NCBI RefSeq assembly: GCF_002795245.1 | Contig: NZ_PGVG01000003.1 | Location: 310,001 to 374,000, forward strand | Length of the DNA: 64,000 bases | DNA from: Bradyrhizobium forestalis | Lineage (GTDB): Bacteria > Pseudomonadota > Alphaproteobacteria > Rhizobiales > Xanthobacteraceae | Direction: 5' to 3' | In this document: positions 35,070 to 45,597 of the stretch, one piece after another | Position numbering within the stretch: position 1 is the stretch's first letter | How the letters are laid out: each line of letters starts with the position of its first letter | Made by a program: the position numbers and the translations under genes | The notes under the pieces: model-generated | Database searches by the model: none | Told to the model about the DNA's origin: nothing | The model's input: only the letters and a program-made list of their open reading frames with translations

Positions 35070-36413
35070 ATGTCTGGAGCGACCATTGCGACGTCCGGAA
35101 CGATAGCTGCGACGCAGAAGAAGCCGTTCTACCGGGTTCTCTATGTCCAGGTGCTCGCGGCGATCGTGCTCGGCGTCATTGTCGGTTGGCTTTGGCCGGA
35201 TCTCGGCAAGAACGACTGGATCAAGGCGATGGGCGACGGCTTCGTCAAGCTCATCAAGATGGCCATTGCACCGATCATCTTCTGCACGGTCGTCTCCGGC
35301 ATTGCCCACATTTCGGAGGTCAAGAAGGTCGGCCGGGTCGCGGTCAAGGCGTTGATCTACTTCGAGGTCGTTTCGACCTTTGCGCTGGCGCTGGGCCTGA
35401 TCGTCGCCAATGTGCTGCGCCCCGGCTCAGGTTTCCAGGGGCAGTCGAACGCCGCGGCCGTGGCAGGCTACGCCAAGCAGGCGAGCGAGATGAAGTCGGT
35501 CGACTTCGTTCTGCACATTATTCCGGATACCGTCGTCGGGGCATTCGCCCAGGGCGAGATTCTCCAGGTCCTGCTGTTTGCCATCCTGTTCGGCTTTGCG
35601 CTGATGGGGCTCGGCGAGCGGGCTCATACCGTCCGGTCGTTCGTGGACGACGTTGCCCATGCGATGTTCGGCGTCATTTCGATTGTGGTCAAGGCCGCGC
35701 CGATCGGAGCCTTCGGCGCGATGGCCTATACGATCGGTCGCTATGGCCCCCAGGCGCTTGGCAATCTCGCCGGCCTGATCGCGACTTTCTATCTCACGGC
35801 GCTTCTGTTCGTGGTCGTTGGGCTCGGCATCATCGCCCGCATCGCCGGCTTCTCGATCCTCAAGTTCCTCAAATACATCAAGGACGAGCTGCTGATCGTG
35901 CTCGGCACCTCGTCCTCGGAGAGCGCGCTGCCGCAGATGATGGAGAAGCTGGAGAAACTCGGCTGCTCCAAGTCCGTCGTCGGTTTGGTAGTGCCAACCG
36001 GCTATTCCTTCAACCTCGACGGCACTAACATCTATATGACCCTGGCGACGCTCTTCATCGCCCAGGCGATGAACGTCGAGCTCTCCTTCGGCGAACAGAT
36101 GACGATCCTCGTCGTCGCGATGCTGACCTCGAAAGGCGCTTCCGGCATCACGGGTGCGGGATTCATCACGCTCGCAGGCACGCTTGCCGCTGTCAGGCCC
36201 GAACTGCTCCCCGGTATGGCGATCGTGCTCGGCATCGACAAGTTCATGAGCGAATGCCGGGCGCTCACCAACCTCTGCGGCAACGGCGTTGCCTGCGTGG
36301 TGGTGGCGTGGTGGGAAGGCGAGCTTGACCGCGAGAAGTTGCGCTCCGGACTCGAGCGGGACATTGATCCTACGGACTTCGAGACCGCCGTCACCGAGGG
36401 ACGAGGTCTCTGA
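35070..36413 (+). CDS. dctA: C4-dicarboxylate:cation symporter (DctA family)
   Basis: This inner-membrane carrier of the DAACS family imports malate, succinate and fumarate. The 447 residues are of normal size and hydrophobic throughout. Family signatures are [17 protein letters not shown], the serine-rich re-entrant loop [17 protein letters not shown], and [16 protein letters not shown], plus [14 protein letters not shown] and [13 protein letters not shown]. The gene sits between PDH and thiolase genes, linking dicarboxylate uptake to acetyl-CoA formation. The DctB/DctD-type regulators downstream are its natural control system, though they are about 9 kb away and not divergent as in classic dct loci. 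Confidence 0.95.
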   Translation: MSGATIATSGTIAATQKKPFYRVLYVQVLAAIVLGVIVGWLWPDLGKNDWIKAMGDGFVKLIKMAIAPIIFCTVVSGIAHISEVKKVGRVAVKALIYFEVVSTFALALGLIVANVLRPGSGFQGQSNAAAVAGYAKQASEMKSVDFVLHIIPDTVVGAFAQGEILQVLLFAILFGFALMGLGERAHTVRSFVDDVAHAMFGVISIVVKAAPIGAFGAMAYTIGRYGPQALGNLAGLIATFYLTALLFVVVGLGIIARIAGFSILKFLKYIKDELLIVLGTSSSESALPQMMEKLEKLGCSKSVVGLVVPTGYSFNLDGTNIYMTLATLFIAQAMNVELSFGEQMTILVVAMLTSKGASGITGAGFITLAGTLAAVRPELLPGMAIVLGIDKFMSECRALTNLCGNGVACVVVAWWEGELDREKLRSGLERDIDPTDFETAVTEGRGL

Positions 36414-36470
36414 CGGTGGCGCGGTGCAAACGGCCATTCGTTCAAATCAGAAGAGAACGGGGAGTTGATC

Positions 36471-37643
36471 ATGACGGACGTAGTAATTGTCTCTGCGGCG
36501 CGAACGCCGGTTGGTTCCTTCAACGGAGCATTCGGCGCGTTGACCGCCCATGAGCTCGGGGCTGTGGCGATCAAGGGCGCTCTTGAGCGCGCCAAAGTCG
36601 CCCCTGAAGAGGTCGACGAGGTCATTCTCGGCCAAGTCCTCGCCGGCGGCGAGGGGCAGAATCCGGCACGGCAGGCCGCGATGGCAGCCGGCATTCCGCA
36701 GGAGAAGACGGCGTGGGGCATGAACCAGCTCTGCGGCTCGGGACTGCGCTCGGTCGCGCTCGGCCTGCAGCAGATCGCCAATGGCGATGCCAATGGCATC
36801 GTCGCCGGCGGCATGGAGTCCATGTCGATGGCCCCGCACCTGTCGCACCTGCGCAACGGCACCAAGATGGGCGACGTCAAGTTCATCGACTCCATGCTGA
36901 AGGATGGCCTGCTGGATGCCTTCCACGGCTATCACATGGGCGTCACCGCCGAGAACATCGCTGCCAAATGGCAGATCACCCGGGAAGAGCAGGACGCGTT
37001 CGCTACCGCCTCGCAGAACAAGGCCGAGGACGCGCAGAAGGCCGGCCGCTTCAAGGACGAGATCGTCCCCGTCACCGTCAAGACGCGGAAGGGCGACGTC
37101 GTCGTCGACCAGGACGAATACATCCGTCCCGGCACCACGCAGGACGCGCTCGCCAAGCTGAAGCCCGCCTTCAACAAGGAAGGCTCGGTGACTGCGGGCA
37201 ATGCGTCCGGGCTGAACGACGGTGCAGCGGCCCTGGTTCTGATGAGCGCTGATGAAGCCAAAAAGCGTGGTCTCACCCCGCTTGCCAAGATCGTCTCCTG
37301 GGCGACCGCGGGCGTCGATCCCGCCGTGATGGGCTCGGGGCCGATCCCTGCTTCCCGAAAGGCGCTCGAGAAGGCCGGTTGGAAGGTCGGGGATCTCGAT
37401 CTCGTCGAGGCCAACGAAGCCTTCGCGGCGCAGGCCATCGCCGTCAACAAGGACATGGGTTGGGATCCGTCGATCGTCAACGTCAACGGCGGCGCCATCG
37501 CCATCGGCCATCCAATTGGCGCCTCCGGCGCGCGGGTGCTGACGACGCTGCTGTTCGAGATGCAGAAGCGCAACGCCAAGAAAGGCCTTGCCACGCTGTG
37601 TATTGGCGGCGGCATGGGCGTCGCCCTGACGGTCGAGCGCTAG
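36471..37643 (+). CDS. phaA: Acetyl-CoA acetyltransferase (beta-ketothiolase)
   Basis: This enzyme condenses two acetyl-CoA to acetoacetyl-CoA, the first step of PHB synthesis. The catalytic residues are visible as C88 ([10 protein letters not shown]), H347 ([11 protein letters not shown]) and C377 ([11 protein letters not shown]). The 390 residues are normal for biosynthetic thiolases. ATG 36471 was preferred over TTG 36465 because of GGGGAG six bases upstream. It is followed by a reductase gene and a phasin-like gene in a PHB order. Confidence 0.95.
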   Translation: MTDVVIVSAARTPVGSFNGAFGALTAHELGAVAIKGALERAKVAPEEVDEVILGQVLAGGEGQNPARQAAMAAGIPQEKTAWGMNQLCGSGLRSVALGLQQIANGDANGIVAGGMESMSMAPHLSHLRNGTKMGDVKFIDSMLKDGLLDAFHGYHMGVTAENIAAKWQITREEQDAFATASQNKAEDAQKAGRFKDEIVPVTVKTRKGDVVVDQDEYIRPGTTQDALAKLKPAFNKEGSVTAGNASGLNDGAAALVLMSADEAKKRGLTPLAKIVSWATAGVDPAVMGSGPIPASRKALEKAGWKVGDLDLVEANEAFAAQAIAVNKDMGWDPSIVNVNGGAIAIGHPIGASGARVLTTLLFEMQKRNAKKGLATLCIGGGMGVALTVER

Positions 37644-37675
37644 GCCGGCGGCCGATCCATTCGGCTGGAACGAGA

Positions 37676-37700
37676 CGCGGACGACAACAGGCCGTCCGCG
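37676..37700 (+). other. Hairpin between phaA and phaB
   Basis: CGCGGACG and CGTCCGCG form a perfect 8-base stem with a 9-base loop in the 114-base gap. No T-run follows, so a mRNA processing or stability element is more likely than a terminator. Confidence 0.35.
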
Positions 37701-37757
37701 AACGACGACGGCTCCCTGGAGCCGGCGAATACAACATGAACCGATCAGGAGGGGATA

Positions 37758-38483
37758 ATGTCCAGGGTTGCAGTGGTAACCGGCGGAACGCGCGGCATAG
37801 GCGAAGCGATCTCGGTTGCACTCAAGGCGGCCGGCTACAAGGTGGCTGCGAGCTATGCAGGCAATGACGAAGCCGCCGCCAAGTTCAAGGCCGAGACCGG
37901 CATTAACGTCTACAAATGGGACGTGTCGAGCTACGAGGCCTGCGCCGCCGGCCTAAAGCAGGTTGAAGCGGACCTCGGTCCGGTGGACGTGCTCGTCAAC
38001 AATGCCGGCATCACCAAGGACGGCATGTTCCACAGGATGACGCCGGAGCAATGGTACGCGGTCATCAATACCAACTTGAACTCGCTATTCAACATGACCC
38101 GGCCCGTGTGGGAAGGGATGCGCGAGCGCAAGTTCGGCCGGGTGATCTGCATCTCCTCGATCAACGGCCAGAAGGGCCAGATGGGGCAGGTCAATTATTC
38201 CGCCGCCAAGGCGGGTGACATCGGCTTCGTCAAAGCGTTGGCCCAGGAGGGCGCGCGCGCCGGCATCACGGTCAATACGATCTGCCCCGGCTACATCGCC
38301 ACCGAGATGGTCAAGGCGATCAACCCCGACGTCGTCGCGAAGAGCATCCTGCCGCAGATCCCTGTCGGCCGCTTGGGTGAGCCAAGCGAGATCGCGCGCG
38401 TGGTGGTGTTCTTGGCATCCGACGATGCCGGCTTCATCACGGGATCGACGATATCCGCCAACGGCGGCCAGCACATGGTTTGA
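37758..38483 (+). CDS. phaB: Acetoacetyl-CoA reductase
   Basis: This short-chain dehydrogenase reduces acetoacetyl-CoA to (R)-3-hydroxybutyryl-CoA with NAD(P)H. TGGTRGIGEAIS is the cofactor motif, NNAGIT and SSINGQKGQMGQVNYSAAK give the substrate and YxxxK signature typical of PhaB, and the tail ISANGGQHMV is standard. The 241 residues are normal. The start follows AGGAGGGG. The immediate upstream thiolase gene supports the PHB role over fatty acid FabG. Confidence 0.95.
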   Translation: MSRVAVVTGGTRGIGEAISVALKAAGYKVAASYAGNDEAAAKFKAETGINVYKWDVSSYEACAAGLKQVEADLGPVDVLVNNAGITKDGMFHRMTPEQWYAVINTNLNSLFNMTRPVWEGMRERKFGRVICISSINGQKGQMGQVNYSAAKAGDIGFVKALAQEGARAGITVNTICPGYIATEMVKAINPDVVAKSILPQIPVGRLGEPSEIARVVVFLASDDAGFITGSTISANGGQHMV

Positions 38484-38492
38484 GCCGCCGCC

Positions 38493-38885
38493 ATGTCGAT
38501 GCAGCCGCGAGGGGATCTCACGACACGGACGCTCGCCATGCCGGCGGACGCAAATCCGAGCGGCGACATCTTCGGTGGCTGGGTGCTTTCGCAGATGGAC
38601 ATCGCGGGCGGTATCCATGCCGGCCAGCGGGCGCAAGGGCGCGTCGCCACGGTGGCAATCGAGGCGATGCATTTCATCAAGCCGGTCCATGTGGGGGATG
38701 TCCTGTGCGTTTACGCGTCGCCCGAGCGTATCGGACGCACGTCGCTGGCGATCCGCCTGGAGGCCTGGGCACTGCGCAGGCGCCTAGGTGAACGTGTGAA
38801 GGTGACGGAGGGAATCTTCACCTTCGTTGCACTGGATGCCGAGGGACGACCGGCGCCGATCCCGGCTAGCCGAGACGAGCAGTAA
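38493..38885 (+). CDS. Acyl-CoA thioesterase (YciA/hot-dog family)
   Basis: The 130-residue protein has a single hot-dog domain. Family features are LAMPADANPSGDIFGGWVLSQMD, holding the conserved Asn and Asp of the active site, and MHFIKPVHVGDVLCVYA. It hydrolyses acyl-CoA to free acid and CoA, probably acetoacetyl-, hydroxybutyryl- or short-chain acyl-CoA. It starts nine bases after phaB. In a PHB cluster it may limit the CoA-ester pool or recycle CoA. Confidence 0.85.
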   Translation: MSMQPRGDLTTRTLAMPADANPSGDIFGGWVLSQMDIAGGIHAGQRAQGRVATVAIEAMHFIKPVHVGDVLCVYASPERIGRTSLAIRLEAWALRRRLGERVKVTEGIFTFVALDAEGRPAPIPASRDEQ

Positions 38886-38906
38886 CGACCAATGAAGGAG
38901 AGGGAA

Positions 38907-39332
38907 ATGTCTGACAGCAAACCGAAGGCAGGCTCCGCCGACTGGGGCCTCCCGGGTCTCGACTTCGCCAAGCTCATCGAATCCTGCCAGATCAGCGGCG
39001 TCGATATGAAGGCGTTGCTCGAGATGGAGAAGAAGAACATCGACGCCCTGATCGAGGTCAACCGCTCGGCCTATGACAGCTGGCGAAACCTGATGGCGCG
39101 ACAGGCGGAGGTCTTCCAGGAAACGATGACGGCGATCGCCGCCGAGGCAGGCAATGAAGCCGCGGCGGGAAGGCGCGCCGAGATCGCCCGGCAAGGCTTC
39201 GAGACGGCGCTCGCCAACATGCGCCAACTCGCCGAGACCGCGACCGAACAGCAGAAGCAGACAGTCGAAATACTGCGGCGGCGTTTCGAGGAGGGCATGG
39301 CCGCGATGCGGGCGCGTGGCGGAAGCACCTGA
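38907..39332 (+). CDS. Phasin-family PHB granule-associated protein
   Basis: This 141-residue helical protein is rich in Ala, Glu, Gln and Arg, with no signal peptide or membrane helix. The phasin pattern MEKKNIDALIEVNRSAYDSW and LMARQAEVFQETM is visible near residues 40-75, followed by a long amphipathic helix. Phasins coat PHB granules. ATG 38907 follows AAGGAGAGGG and was preferred over an upstream in-frame ATG at 38892. It sits between the thioesterase and malic enzyme genes. Confidence 0.82.
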   Translation: MSDSKPKAGSADWGLPGLDFAKLIESCQISGVDMKALLEMEKKNIDALIEVNRSAYDSWRNLMARQAEVFQETMTAIAAEAGNEAAAGRRAEIARQGFETALANMRQLAETATEQQKQTVEILRRRFEEGMAAMRARGGST

Positions 39333-39402
39333 GGTCGGACCAACCGCAAAGGGCAACAGGGGCGTATCCGCCCATCGATCAAGCGTAAGAACGGGGAATA
39401 GG

Positions 39403-41679
39403 ATGGACCAGGATCTGAGGGAAGCCGCACTCGAATATCATCGCCTGCCGAGGCCGGGAAAGATTTCGGTCATGCCGACCACGGCGATGGCGACGCAACG
39501 CGATCTGTCGCTCGCCTATTCGCCTGGCGTCGCGGAGCCCTGTCTTGTCATCGCCAAGGACCCGTTACAGGCGGACCAGCTGACCGCGCGCAGCAACCTG
39601 GTGGCCGTCGTCACCAACGGCACCGCCGTGCTTGGGCTTGGCAATATCGGGGCTCTGGCGGGCAAACCCGTCATGGAAGGCAAGGCGTGCCTGTTCAAGA
39701 AGTTCGCTGGCATCGATGTGTTCGACATCGAGCTCGCCGAGGAGGATCCCGACGCTTTGATCGAAACCATCGCCAGGATGGAGCCGACCTTCGGCGGCAT
39801 CAACCTTGAGGACATCAAGGCGCCGGAGTGCTTCTACATCGAACAGCAGCTCCGCAAGCGCATGAAGATTCCGGTCTTCCATGATGATCAGCACGGCACC
39901 GCGATCATTGCGGCGGCGGCGATCCTCAACGGGTTGAAGCTGGTCAAGAAGGACATCTCTGACGTCAAGCTGGTTTGTTCCGGCGCCGGCGCCGCTGCGT
40001 TGGCCTGTCTCGATCTCATCGTTAGCCTCGGCCTGCCGCAGGACCGCATCATCGTCACAGACGCGAAAGGCGTCGTCTATGCCGGCCGCACGGAAGGCAT
40101 GGACGACAACAAGGCGCGCTATGCGGTGAAAACGGAGGCGCGGAAGCTCGACGAGATCATCCAGGATGCCGATATCTTTCTTGGCCTGTCAGCCGGCAAG
40201 GTGCTGACGCAAGACATGGTCAAGAGGATGGCACGAGATCCCCTGATCTTTGCTATGGCCAACCCGATTCCCGAGATCATGCCGGAAGACGCGTTGGCGG
40301 TTCGCCCCGACGCGATCATTGGCACGGGGCGATCGGACTATCCCAATCAGATCAATAACGTTCTGTGCTTTCCCTTCATCTTCAGGGGCGCGCTCGACTG
40401 CGGAGCGACGACCATCAACGAGGAGATGAAGCTCGCGACGGTACGCGCGCTCGCGGATCTGGCCATGGCGGAAGTGCCCGAGGTCGTGGCAGTTGCGTAC
40501 AAGGGCGAAAACCTTCGCTTTGGCCGCGACTATCTCATTCCAAAGCCGCTCGATCCGCGGCTCATCGAGGTCGTGGCGCCCGCGGTTGCCAAGGCTGCGG
40601 CGGACAGCGGCGTCGCCAGGCGTCCGATCGCGGACATGGAGGTCTATCGCCAGCAGCTGAGCCGCTTCGTCTACCATTCCGGCAACGCGATGCAGCCGGT
40701 GTTCTCGGTGGCGAAGGGAAGCGGAAAGGCGCTGCTTCTGGCCGAGGGCGAAGACGAGCGCGTGCTGCGCGCAGCACAGGTGGTCGTCGACGAGCGGATC
40801 GCAAAGCCGTTGCTGGTTGGCCGGCCGTCGACCATCGAGGAGCGGATCAAGTCCTTCGGTCTCCGGCTCAGGCCTGGCAGCGACTGCGAGATCATCGATC
40901 CGCACGATTCTGAAGTCTATTCCCAATGTGCGGATGTCTACCACGGGCGCAGGAAGCGTGACGGCGTGTCAGCCGCCTTGGCCCTGTCGGAGACGCGCAG
41001 CAACGCGACCGTTCTCGCCTCGATCCTTCTCGAAAGGGGCCTCGGCGATGCGATGCTGTGCGGTGTCATCGGCAGGACGTCCGATCACCTGGCGGCGATC
41101 CGCAACGTGATCGGAAGGCGCGAGGGCCTGCAGACGCTCGCCGTGATGCAGATGCTTATCCTGCAGCAGCATCAGCTGTTCATTTGCGACACCCACTGCA
41201 ATCTTAATCCGACCGCCGAACAGGTCGCCGACATCGCATTGATGGCGGCGGCGGAGGTCAGGCGATTCGGCATCACGCCGAGGGTGGCGTTGCTGTCGCA
41301 TTCGAGCTTCGGAAGCTCCGCGGTCCCGGAAGCGCACAAGATGCGGGAAGCGCGGGCGATCATTCTCAAGCGATCCCCTGATCTCGCGGTGGAGGGCGAG
41401 ATGCGCGGCGACGCTGCGCTGTCGCCGTCCGTACTGCACCACGAATTTCAGGATTCCAGCTTCGAGGGTCCGGCGAACGTGCTGGTGATGCCTAATCTCG
41501 ATGCCGCCAACATCTCCTACAACTTACTCAGGATGGCGGCGGGGCAGGGACTGACGGTCGGCGGCATCCTGCTCGGCGCGGCGAAGCCTGCCCACATTCT
41601 CACGCCATCGTCCACCGTCCGGCGGATCGTGAACATGGCGGCGGTCGCGGTCGCGGATGCGGTATCCGACCGGACCTGA
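39403..41679 (+). CDS. maeB: NAD(P)-dependent malic enzyme with C-terminal phosphotransacetylase-like domain
   Basis: This enzyme oxidatively decarboxylates malate to pyruvate and CO2 with NAD(P)H. The 758 residues match MaeB/DME/TME proteins: [51 protein letters not shown] and cofactor motif [13 protein letters not shown]. From about residue 430 a phosphotransacetylase-like domain follows ([22 protein letters not shown]), regulatory rather than catalytic in known members. NAD or NADP use cannot be told here. Between DctA and PDH it closes the route from imported dicarboxylates to acetyl-CoA. Confidence 0.94.
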   Translation: MDQDLREAALEYHRLPRPGKISVMPTTAMATQRDLSLAYSPGVAEPCLVIAKDPLQADQLTARSNLVAVVTNGTAVLGLGNIGALAGKPVMEGKACLFKKFAGIDVFDIELAEEDPDALIETIARMEPTFGGINLEDIKAPECFYIEQQLRKRMKIPVFHDDQHGTAIIAAAAILNGLKLVKKDISDVKLVCSGAGAAALACLDLIVSLGLPQDRIIVTDAKGVVYAGRTEGMDDNKARYAVKTEARKLDEIIQDADIFLGLSAGKVLTQDMVKRMARDPLIFAMANPIPEIMPEDALAVRPDAIIGTGRSDYPNQINNVLCFPFIFRGALDCGATTINEEMKLATVRALADLAMAEVPEVVAVAYKGENLRFGRDYLIPKPLDPRLIEVVAPAVAKAAADSGVARRPIADMEVYRQQLSRFVYHSGNAMQPVFSVAKGSGKALLLAEGEDERVLRAAQVVVDERIAKPLLVGRPSTIEERIKSFGLRLRPGSDCEIIDPHDSEVYSQCADVYHGRRKRDGVSAALALSETRSNATVLASILLERGLGDAMLCGVIGRTSDHLAAIRNVIGRREGLQTLAVMQMLILQQHQLFICDTHCNLNPTAEQVADIALMAAAEVRRFGITPRVALLSHSSFGSSAVPEAHKMREARAIILKRSPDLAVEGEMRGDAALSPSVLHHEFQDSSFEGPANVLVMPNLDAANISYNLLRMAAGQGLTVGGILLGAAKPAHILTPSSTVRRIVNMAAVAVADAVSDRT

Positions 41680-41729
41680 TAGGGACGATATGCTTGGGCG
41701 GGTTGTGAGCGCGATTGGTCGAGGCCATC

Positions 41730-43052
41730 ATGAGTAAGCCGCAACTGGAAAAACCCCGGATTGTGATCGTCGGCGGCGGAGCCGGCGGACTGGAGCTTGC
41801 GACCCGCCTTGGCGACAAGTACGGACGCAAGGGCAAGCTCGACGTCACGCTGATCGAGCGAAACCGCACCCATGTGTGGAAGCCGAAGCTGCACGAGATC
41901 GCAGCCGGCAGCATGGATATCTCGGCTCACGAAGTCGACTATCTCGCGCAGTCCTACTGGCACGGCTTCCGCTATCGCATCGGGGAGATGATCGGGATCG
42001 ACCGGGATCGCCGCCAGGTGCTGGTCGCGCCCTATCTCGACTCCGAAGGCCGCGAGGTCACGCCGAAGCGGACCTTCGACTATGACGTCCTTGTCGTAAC
42101 TGTCGGAAGCCAGAATAACGATTTCGGCACGCCCGGCGTCGCCGATCATGCGATCAAGCTGGAATCGCAGGTCGATGCGAAGCGGTTCCACGAGCGAATG
42201 GTCAACGCCTGTATCCGCGCCCATGCCCAAACGTCGCCTCTGGGAATCCATCAGTTGAAGGTCGCGATCATCGGCGCCGGCGCGACCGGCGTCGAGCTGG
42301 CCGCGGAGCTCCACAGGACGACACGGGAAGTGGTGGCGTATGGCCTCGACCAGGTTGATCCGCAGAAGGACATCAGCATCACCCTGATCGAAGCCGCTGA
42401 TCGCGTGCTTCCCGCGCTGCCCGAACGGGTTTCGAAGGAGACCGAGAAGCTGCTCGCCAGACTGGGGGTCAACGTACTCACCGGTGCCAAAGTCTCCGAG
42501 ATTGCCAAGGACCATGTGAGTCTGACGGATGGCCAGACGATCCCCGCCGAGCTGATCGTCTGGGCGGCCGGCGTCAAGGCGCCCGACTTCCTGAAGGGCA
42601 TCGCCGGCCTCGAAACTAACCGGATCAACCAGCTCGTCGTTCGGCCGACGCTGCAGACGACGCGCGACAACGCCATCTTCGCCATCGGTGACTGTTCGGC
42701 CTGCTCATGGGGCGAGCGCGGCAACGTGCCGCCGCGCGCGCAAGCGGCTCACCAGCAGGCCTCCCATCTCTATTCGCAGATTCCGCGCTACCTGCGGAGC
42801 GAGTCGGTCAAGGACTATCGTTACAGGGATTTCGGATCCCTGGTGTCGCTCGGCGAATTCAGCACGGTCGGCTCGATGATGGGCGCGCTCGTGGGCGGCA
42901 GCCTCGTGTTCGAAGGCATGTTCGCGCGGATGATGTACCTGTCGCTCTACAAGATGCATGAACACGCGCTGCATGGCCCGGTGAAGGTCGCGCTCGACAC
43001 GCTCGCCCGCCTGATCACCCGACGCACCGAGCCGCATGTGAAGCTGCATTGA
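41730..43052 (+). CDS. ndh: Type II NADH dehydrogenase
   Basis: This membrane-associated flavoprotein oxidises NADH and reduces quinone without pumping protons. The 440 residues contain FAD motif IVGGGAGGLELATRLG, NADH motif IIGAGATGVELAAEL, NDH-2 segments NRTHVWKPKLHE and WAAGVKAPDFL, and the late FAD contact AIGDCSAC. ATG 41730 was chosen over TTG 41715. It leads directly into the bd oxidase genes, so together they give an NADH-to-oxygen chain with low energy yield. Confidence 0.92.
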   Translation: MSKPQLEKPRIVIVGGGAGGLELATRLGDKYGRKGKLDVTLIERNRTHVWKPKLHEIAAGSMDISAHEVDYLAQSYWHGFRYRIGEMIGIDRDRRQVLVAPYLDSEGREVTPKRTFDYDVLVVTVGSQNNDFGTPGVADHAIKLESQVDAKRFHERMVNACIRAHAQTSPLGIHQLKVAIIGAGATGVELAAELHRTTREVVAYGLDQVDPQKDISITLIEAADRVLPALPERVSKETEKLLARLGVNVLTGAKVSEIAKDHVSLTDGQTIPAELIVWAAGVKAPDFLKGIAGLETNRINQLVVRPTLQTTRDNAIFAIGDCSACSWGERGNVPPRAQAAHQQASHLYSQIPRYLRSESVKDYRYRDFGSLVSLGEFSTVGSMMGALVGGSLVFEGMFARMMYLSLYKMHEHALHGPVKVALDTLARLITRRTEPHVKLH

Positions 43053-43101
43053 GGCGCATTTCACTCACGTAGCGGTGCTGCTTGAACCCGGAGGAATGTT
43101 G

Positions 43102-44493
43102 ATGGACGCCGTGTTCCTTGCGCGCATGCAGTTCGCCGCCAACGTCACCTTCCATATTCTATTCCCGTCGATTTCGATCGCGCTGGGCTGGGTGCTGCTC
43201 TTCTTCAGATTCAAGCACCTGCGCGCGACTGGTCCGCAGCAGAAGCTCGATTGGCTTCGCGCCTACCGTCAATGGACGAAGGTGTTCGCCCTGACATTCG
43301 CGCTTGGCGTCGTCAGCGGAGTCACCATGAGCTTCCAGTTCGGCACCAACTGGCCGGGGTACATGGAGCGCGTCGGCAACATCGCCGGCCCGCTGCTCGG
43401 TTATGAGGTGCTGACCGCCTTCTTCCTGGAAGCGGGGTTTCTCGGCGTCATGCTATTCGGCCATCGCCGGGTCGGCGAGATGGTTCACCTGGGCGCGACC
43501 GTCCTCGTCGCCTTCGGCACCTTGATGAGCGCTTTCTGGATCCTGGCTCTCAATTCATGGATGCAGACGCCCGCCGGATACGACATCGTCAACGGTCAGT
43601 TTCACGCGCGCAACTGGCTGGAGATCGTCTTCAATCCCTCCTTTCCGTATCGCCTGGTCCATATGATACTCGCGTCCGCGCTGACCTGTGCGTTCCTGCT
43701 GATCGGGGTCAGCGCCTGGCAACTCCTGAAAGGGGTCGCTGTAACCAGCGCGTCACGCGTGTTGCGGACCGGGCTCATCCTTGCAGCGCTGGCCGCGCCG
43801 GCACAGATGGTGGCGGGCGACTTTCACGGGATCAATACGCTCAAACATCAGCCGCAGAAGATCGCGGCGGTCGAAGGCATTTGGGAGACCACGCGCGGCG
43901 CGCCGCTACTGCTGTTCGCCATCCCGGATGATGCGGCGAGAACGAACCATTTCGAGCTGGCGGTGCCGAAGCTCGCGAGCCTGATCCTCCGGCACGATCC
44001 CGAAGGGGAGCTCAGGGGCCTGAACGAGTTTCCCTCGGCCCATCCGCCTGTGCTGCCGCTGTTCTGGTCATTTCGGATCATGGTGGGCACCGGCATCCTG
44101 ATGCTGCTCGTCAGCTGGATCGGCCTGTGGCGGCATTGGCGCGACGGCTGGGATTTCGCCAAAATGCCGCGATCGCTTCTCCGGATATTCGCGGGCATGA
44201 CCTTTTCCGGCTGGGTCGCGACCATTGCCGGATGGTACGTCACGGAGATCGGACGGCAGCCCTTCATCGTGTCCGGTCTGGTTCGAACCGCTGACGTTGC
44301 TTCGCGAGTGCCGTCATCGAGCATCGCGGTGACACTCTCCCTCTATATCGCGCTCTATCTGGCGCTGCTCGCGGCCTATATCGGCGTGCTCAAATACATG
44401 GCCGAGACCGCCGACAAGAAGTCGTATGCCGGCGCGCCGGCCGGCCTGCCAGGGGAGCCGCAGCCTTATCGGCGCGAGGGAGAATTCGCATGA
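43102..44493 (+). CDS. cydA: Cytochrome bd-type quinol oxidase subunit I (CioA-like, short Q loop)
   Basis: Subunit I binds the three hemes and quinol. At 463 residues it is the short-loop (cyanide-insensitive, CIO) type. Likely heme ligands are H18 (TFHILFPS) and H187 (YRLVHMILA), and the C-terminal GWYVTEIGRQPF is diagnostic. SMQTPAGY-like NSWMQTPAGY and FQFGTNWPGYMERVG are also typical. ATG 43102 was chosen because GGAGG is seven bases upstream; ATG 43096 is an alternative. No cydDC assembly genes are adjacent, as usual in CIO operons. Confidence 0.95.
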   Translation: MDAVFLARMQFAANVTFHILFPSISIALGWVLLFFRFKHLRATGPQQKLDWLRAYRQWTKVFALTFALGVVSGVTMSFQFGTNWPGYMERVGNIAGPLLGYEVLTAFFLEAGFLGVMLFGHRRVGEMVHLGATVLVAFGTLMSAFWILALNSWMQTPAGYDIVNGQFHARNWLEIVFNPSFPYRLVHMILASALTCAFLLIGVSAWQLLKGVAVTSASRVLRTGLILAALAAPAQMVAGDFHGINTLKHQPQKIAAVEGIWETTRGAPLLLFAIPDDAARTNHFELAVPKLASLILRHDPEGELRGLNEFPSAHPPVLPLFWSFRIMVGTGILMLLVSWIGLWRHWRDGWDFAKMPRSLLRIFAGMTFSGWVATIAGWYVTEIGRQPFIVSGLVRTADVASRVPSSSIAVTLSLYIALYLALLAAYIGVLKYMAETADKKSYAGAPAGLPGEPQPYRREGEFA

Positions 44494-45494
44494 CTTCGAT
44501 GTCGTTCGACGAATTGCTGCCGCTGATCTTCATCGGCTTGATGGGCGTATCGCTGCTCATCTACGTCGTCAGCGACGGCTATGATCTCGGGGTCGGCATG
44601 CTGATGCATCGGGCGACACCCAAGGAGCGGGACACGATGGTCGCATCCATCGGTCCGTTCTGGGACGCCAATGAAACCTGGCTGGTGCTCGGCGTCGGGC
44701 TTCTCCTGATTGCCTTCCCCAAGGCACACGGGCTGGTGCTGTCGGAACTGTACCTGCCGACCACGCTCATGCTGGTCGGCCTGATCCTGCGCGGCGCAGC
44801 TTTCGACTTCAGGGTCAAGGCCAAAGCCAGCCGGAAAGCGATGTGGGACCGCCTGTTCATCGCGGGCTCGATGCTTGCCTCGGTTTGTCAGGGCTGGATG
44901 CTCGGCCGCTATATCAGCGGCTTCGGAGAGGGCTGGAATTATCTGATCTTTGCCGGCGCCATCGCGGTCGCGCTGCCAATGGCCTACGCGCTGCTTGGCG
45001 CCACGTGGCTGGTGATGAAGACGGATGGTCCGCTGCAGGACAAGGCGATCGGGTGGAGCAAGATCGCCTGGCCACCCATGGTCCTCGGCCTGATCCTGAT
45101 TTCGATGGCGACGCCCTGGATCAGCGAGACCGTCCGCGTGCGGTGGTTTACCTTGCCGGCGATCATCGCCGTGGCGTCGATCCCGATCACTGCGGGAATC
45201 GCGCTCGTGACTGTGCGCGTGCTGCTCGGCTCATCCGCCGTACGCGGTTCCCTGTGCTGGTTGCCGTTTGCCTTGCTCGTACTGGTCTTCCTCCTGAGCT
45301 TTCTCGGCCTGAGCTACAGCATCTACCCCTTCGTGGTGATCGACAGGCTTACGGTTTGGGAAGCCGCCAGTAGCCCGGATTCGCTCAAGATCATCCTGAT
45401 CGGGGTCTGCATCACGCTGCCCGTCATCGTCGCCTATACCGGATTTTCCTATCGCGTATTCCGGGGCAAAACCATAGAGTTAGACTATGCGTGA
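44490..45494 (+). CDS. cydB: Cytochrome bd-type quinol oxidase subunit II (CioB-like)
   Basis: The 334-residue membrane protein has about eight helices and overlaps cydA by four bases. Diagnostic segments are VVSDGYDLGVGML, SIGPFWDANETWLVLG, ELYLPTTLMLVGLILRGAAF and GLSYSIYPFVV. It forms the heterodimer with subunit I and is required for heme assembly. The tail overlaps a possible upstream start of the sensor kinase gene. Confidence 0.95.
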   Translation: MTSMSFDELLPLIFIGLMGVSLLIYVVSDGYDLGVGMLMHRATPKERDTMVASIGPFWDANETWLVLGVGLLLIAFPKAHGLVLSELYLPTTLMLVGLILRGAAFDFRVKAKASRKAMWDRLFIAGSMLASVCQGWMLGRYISGFGEGWNYLIFAGAIAVALPMAYALLGATWLVMKTDGPLQDKAIGWSKIAWPPMVLGLILISMATPWISETVRVRWFTLPAIIAVASIPITAGIALVTVRVLLGSSAVRGSLCWLPFALLVLVFLLSFLGLSYSIYPFVVIDRLTVWEAASSPDSLKIILIGVCITLPVIVAYTGFSYRVFRGKTIELDYA

Positions 45495-45597
45495 GCCGTC
45501 CTTTGTCATGGCCGACGCTCTTTGGTTTGTCCCGGTTCACAAGATGACGGAGCTTGCATCCCTGGTGAACGTCAAGAGGAGTTCTGGAGTCAGTTCG

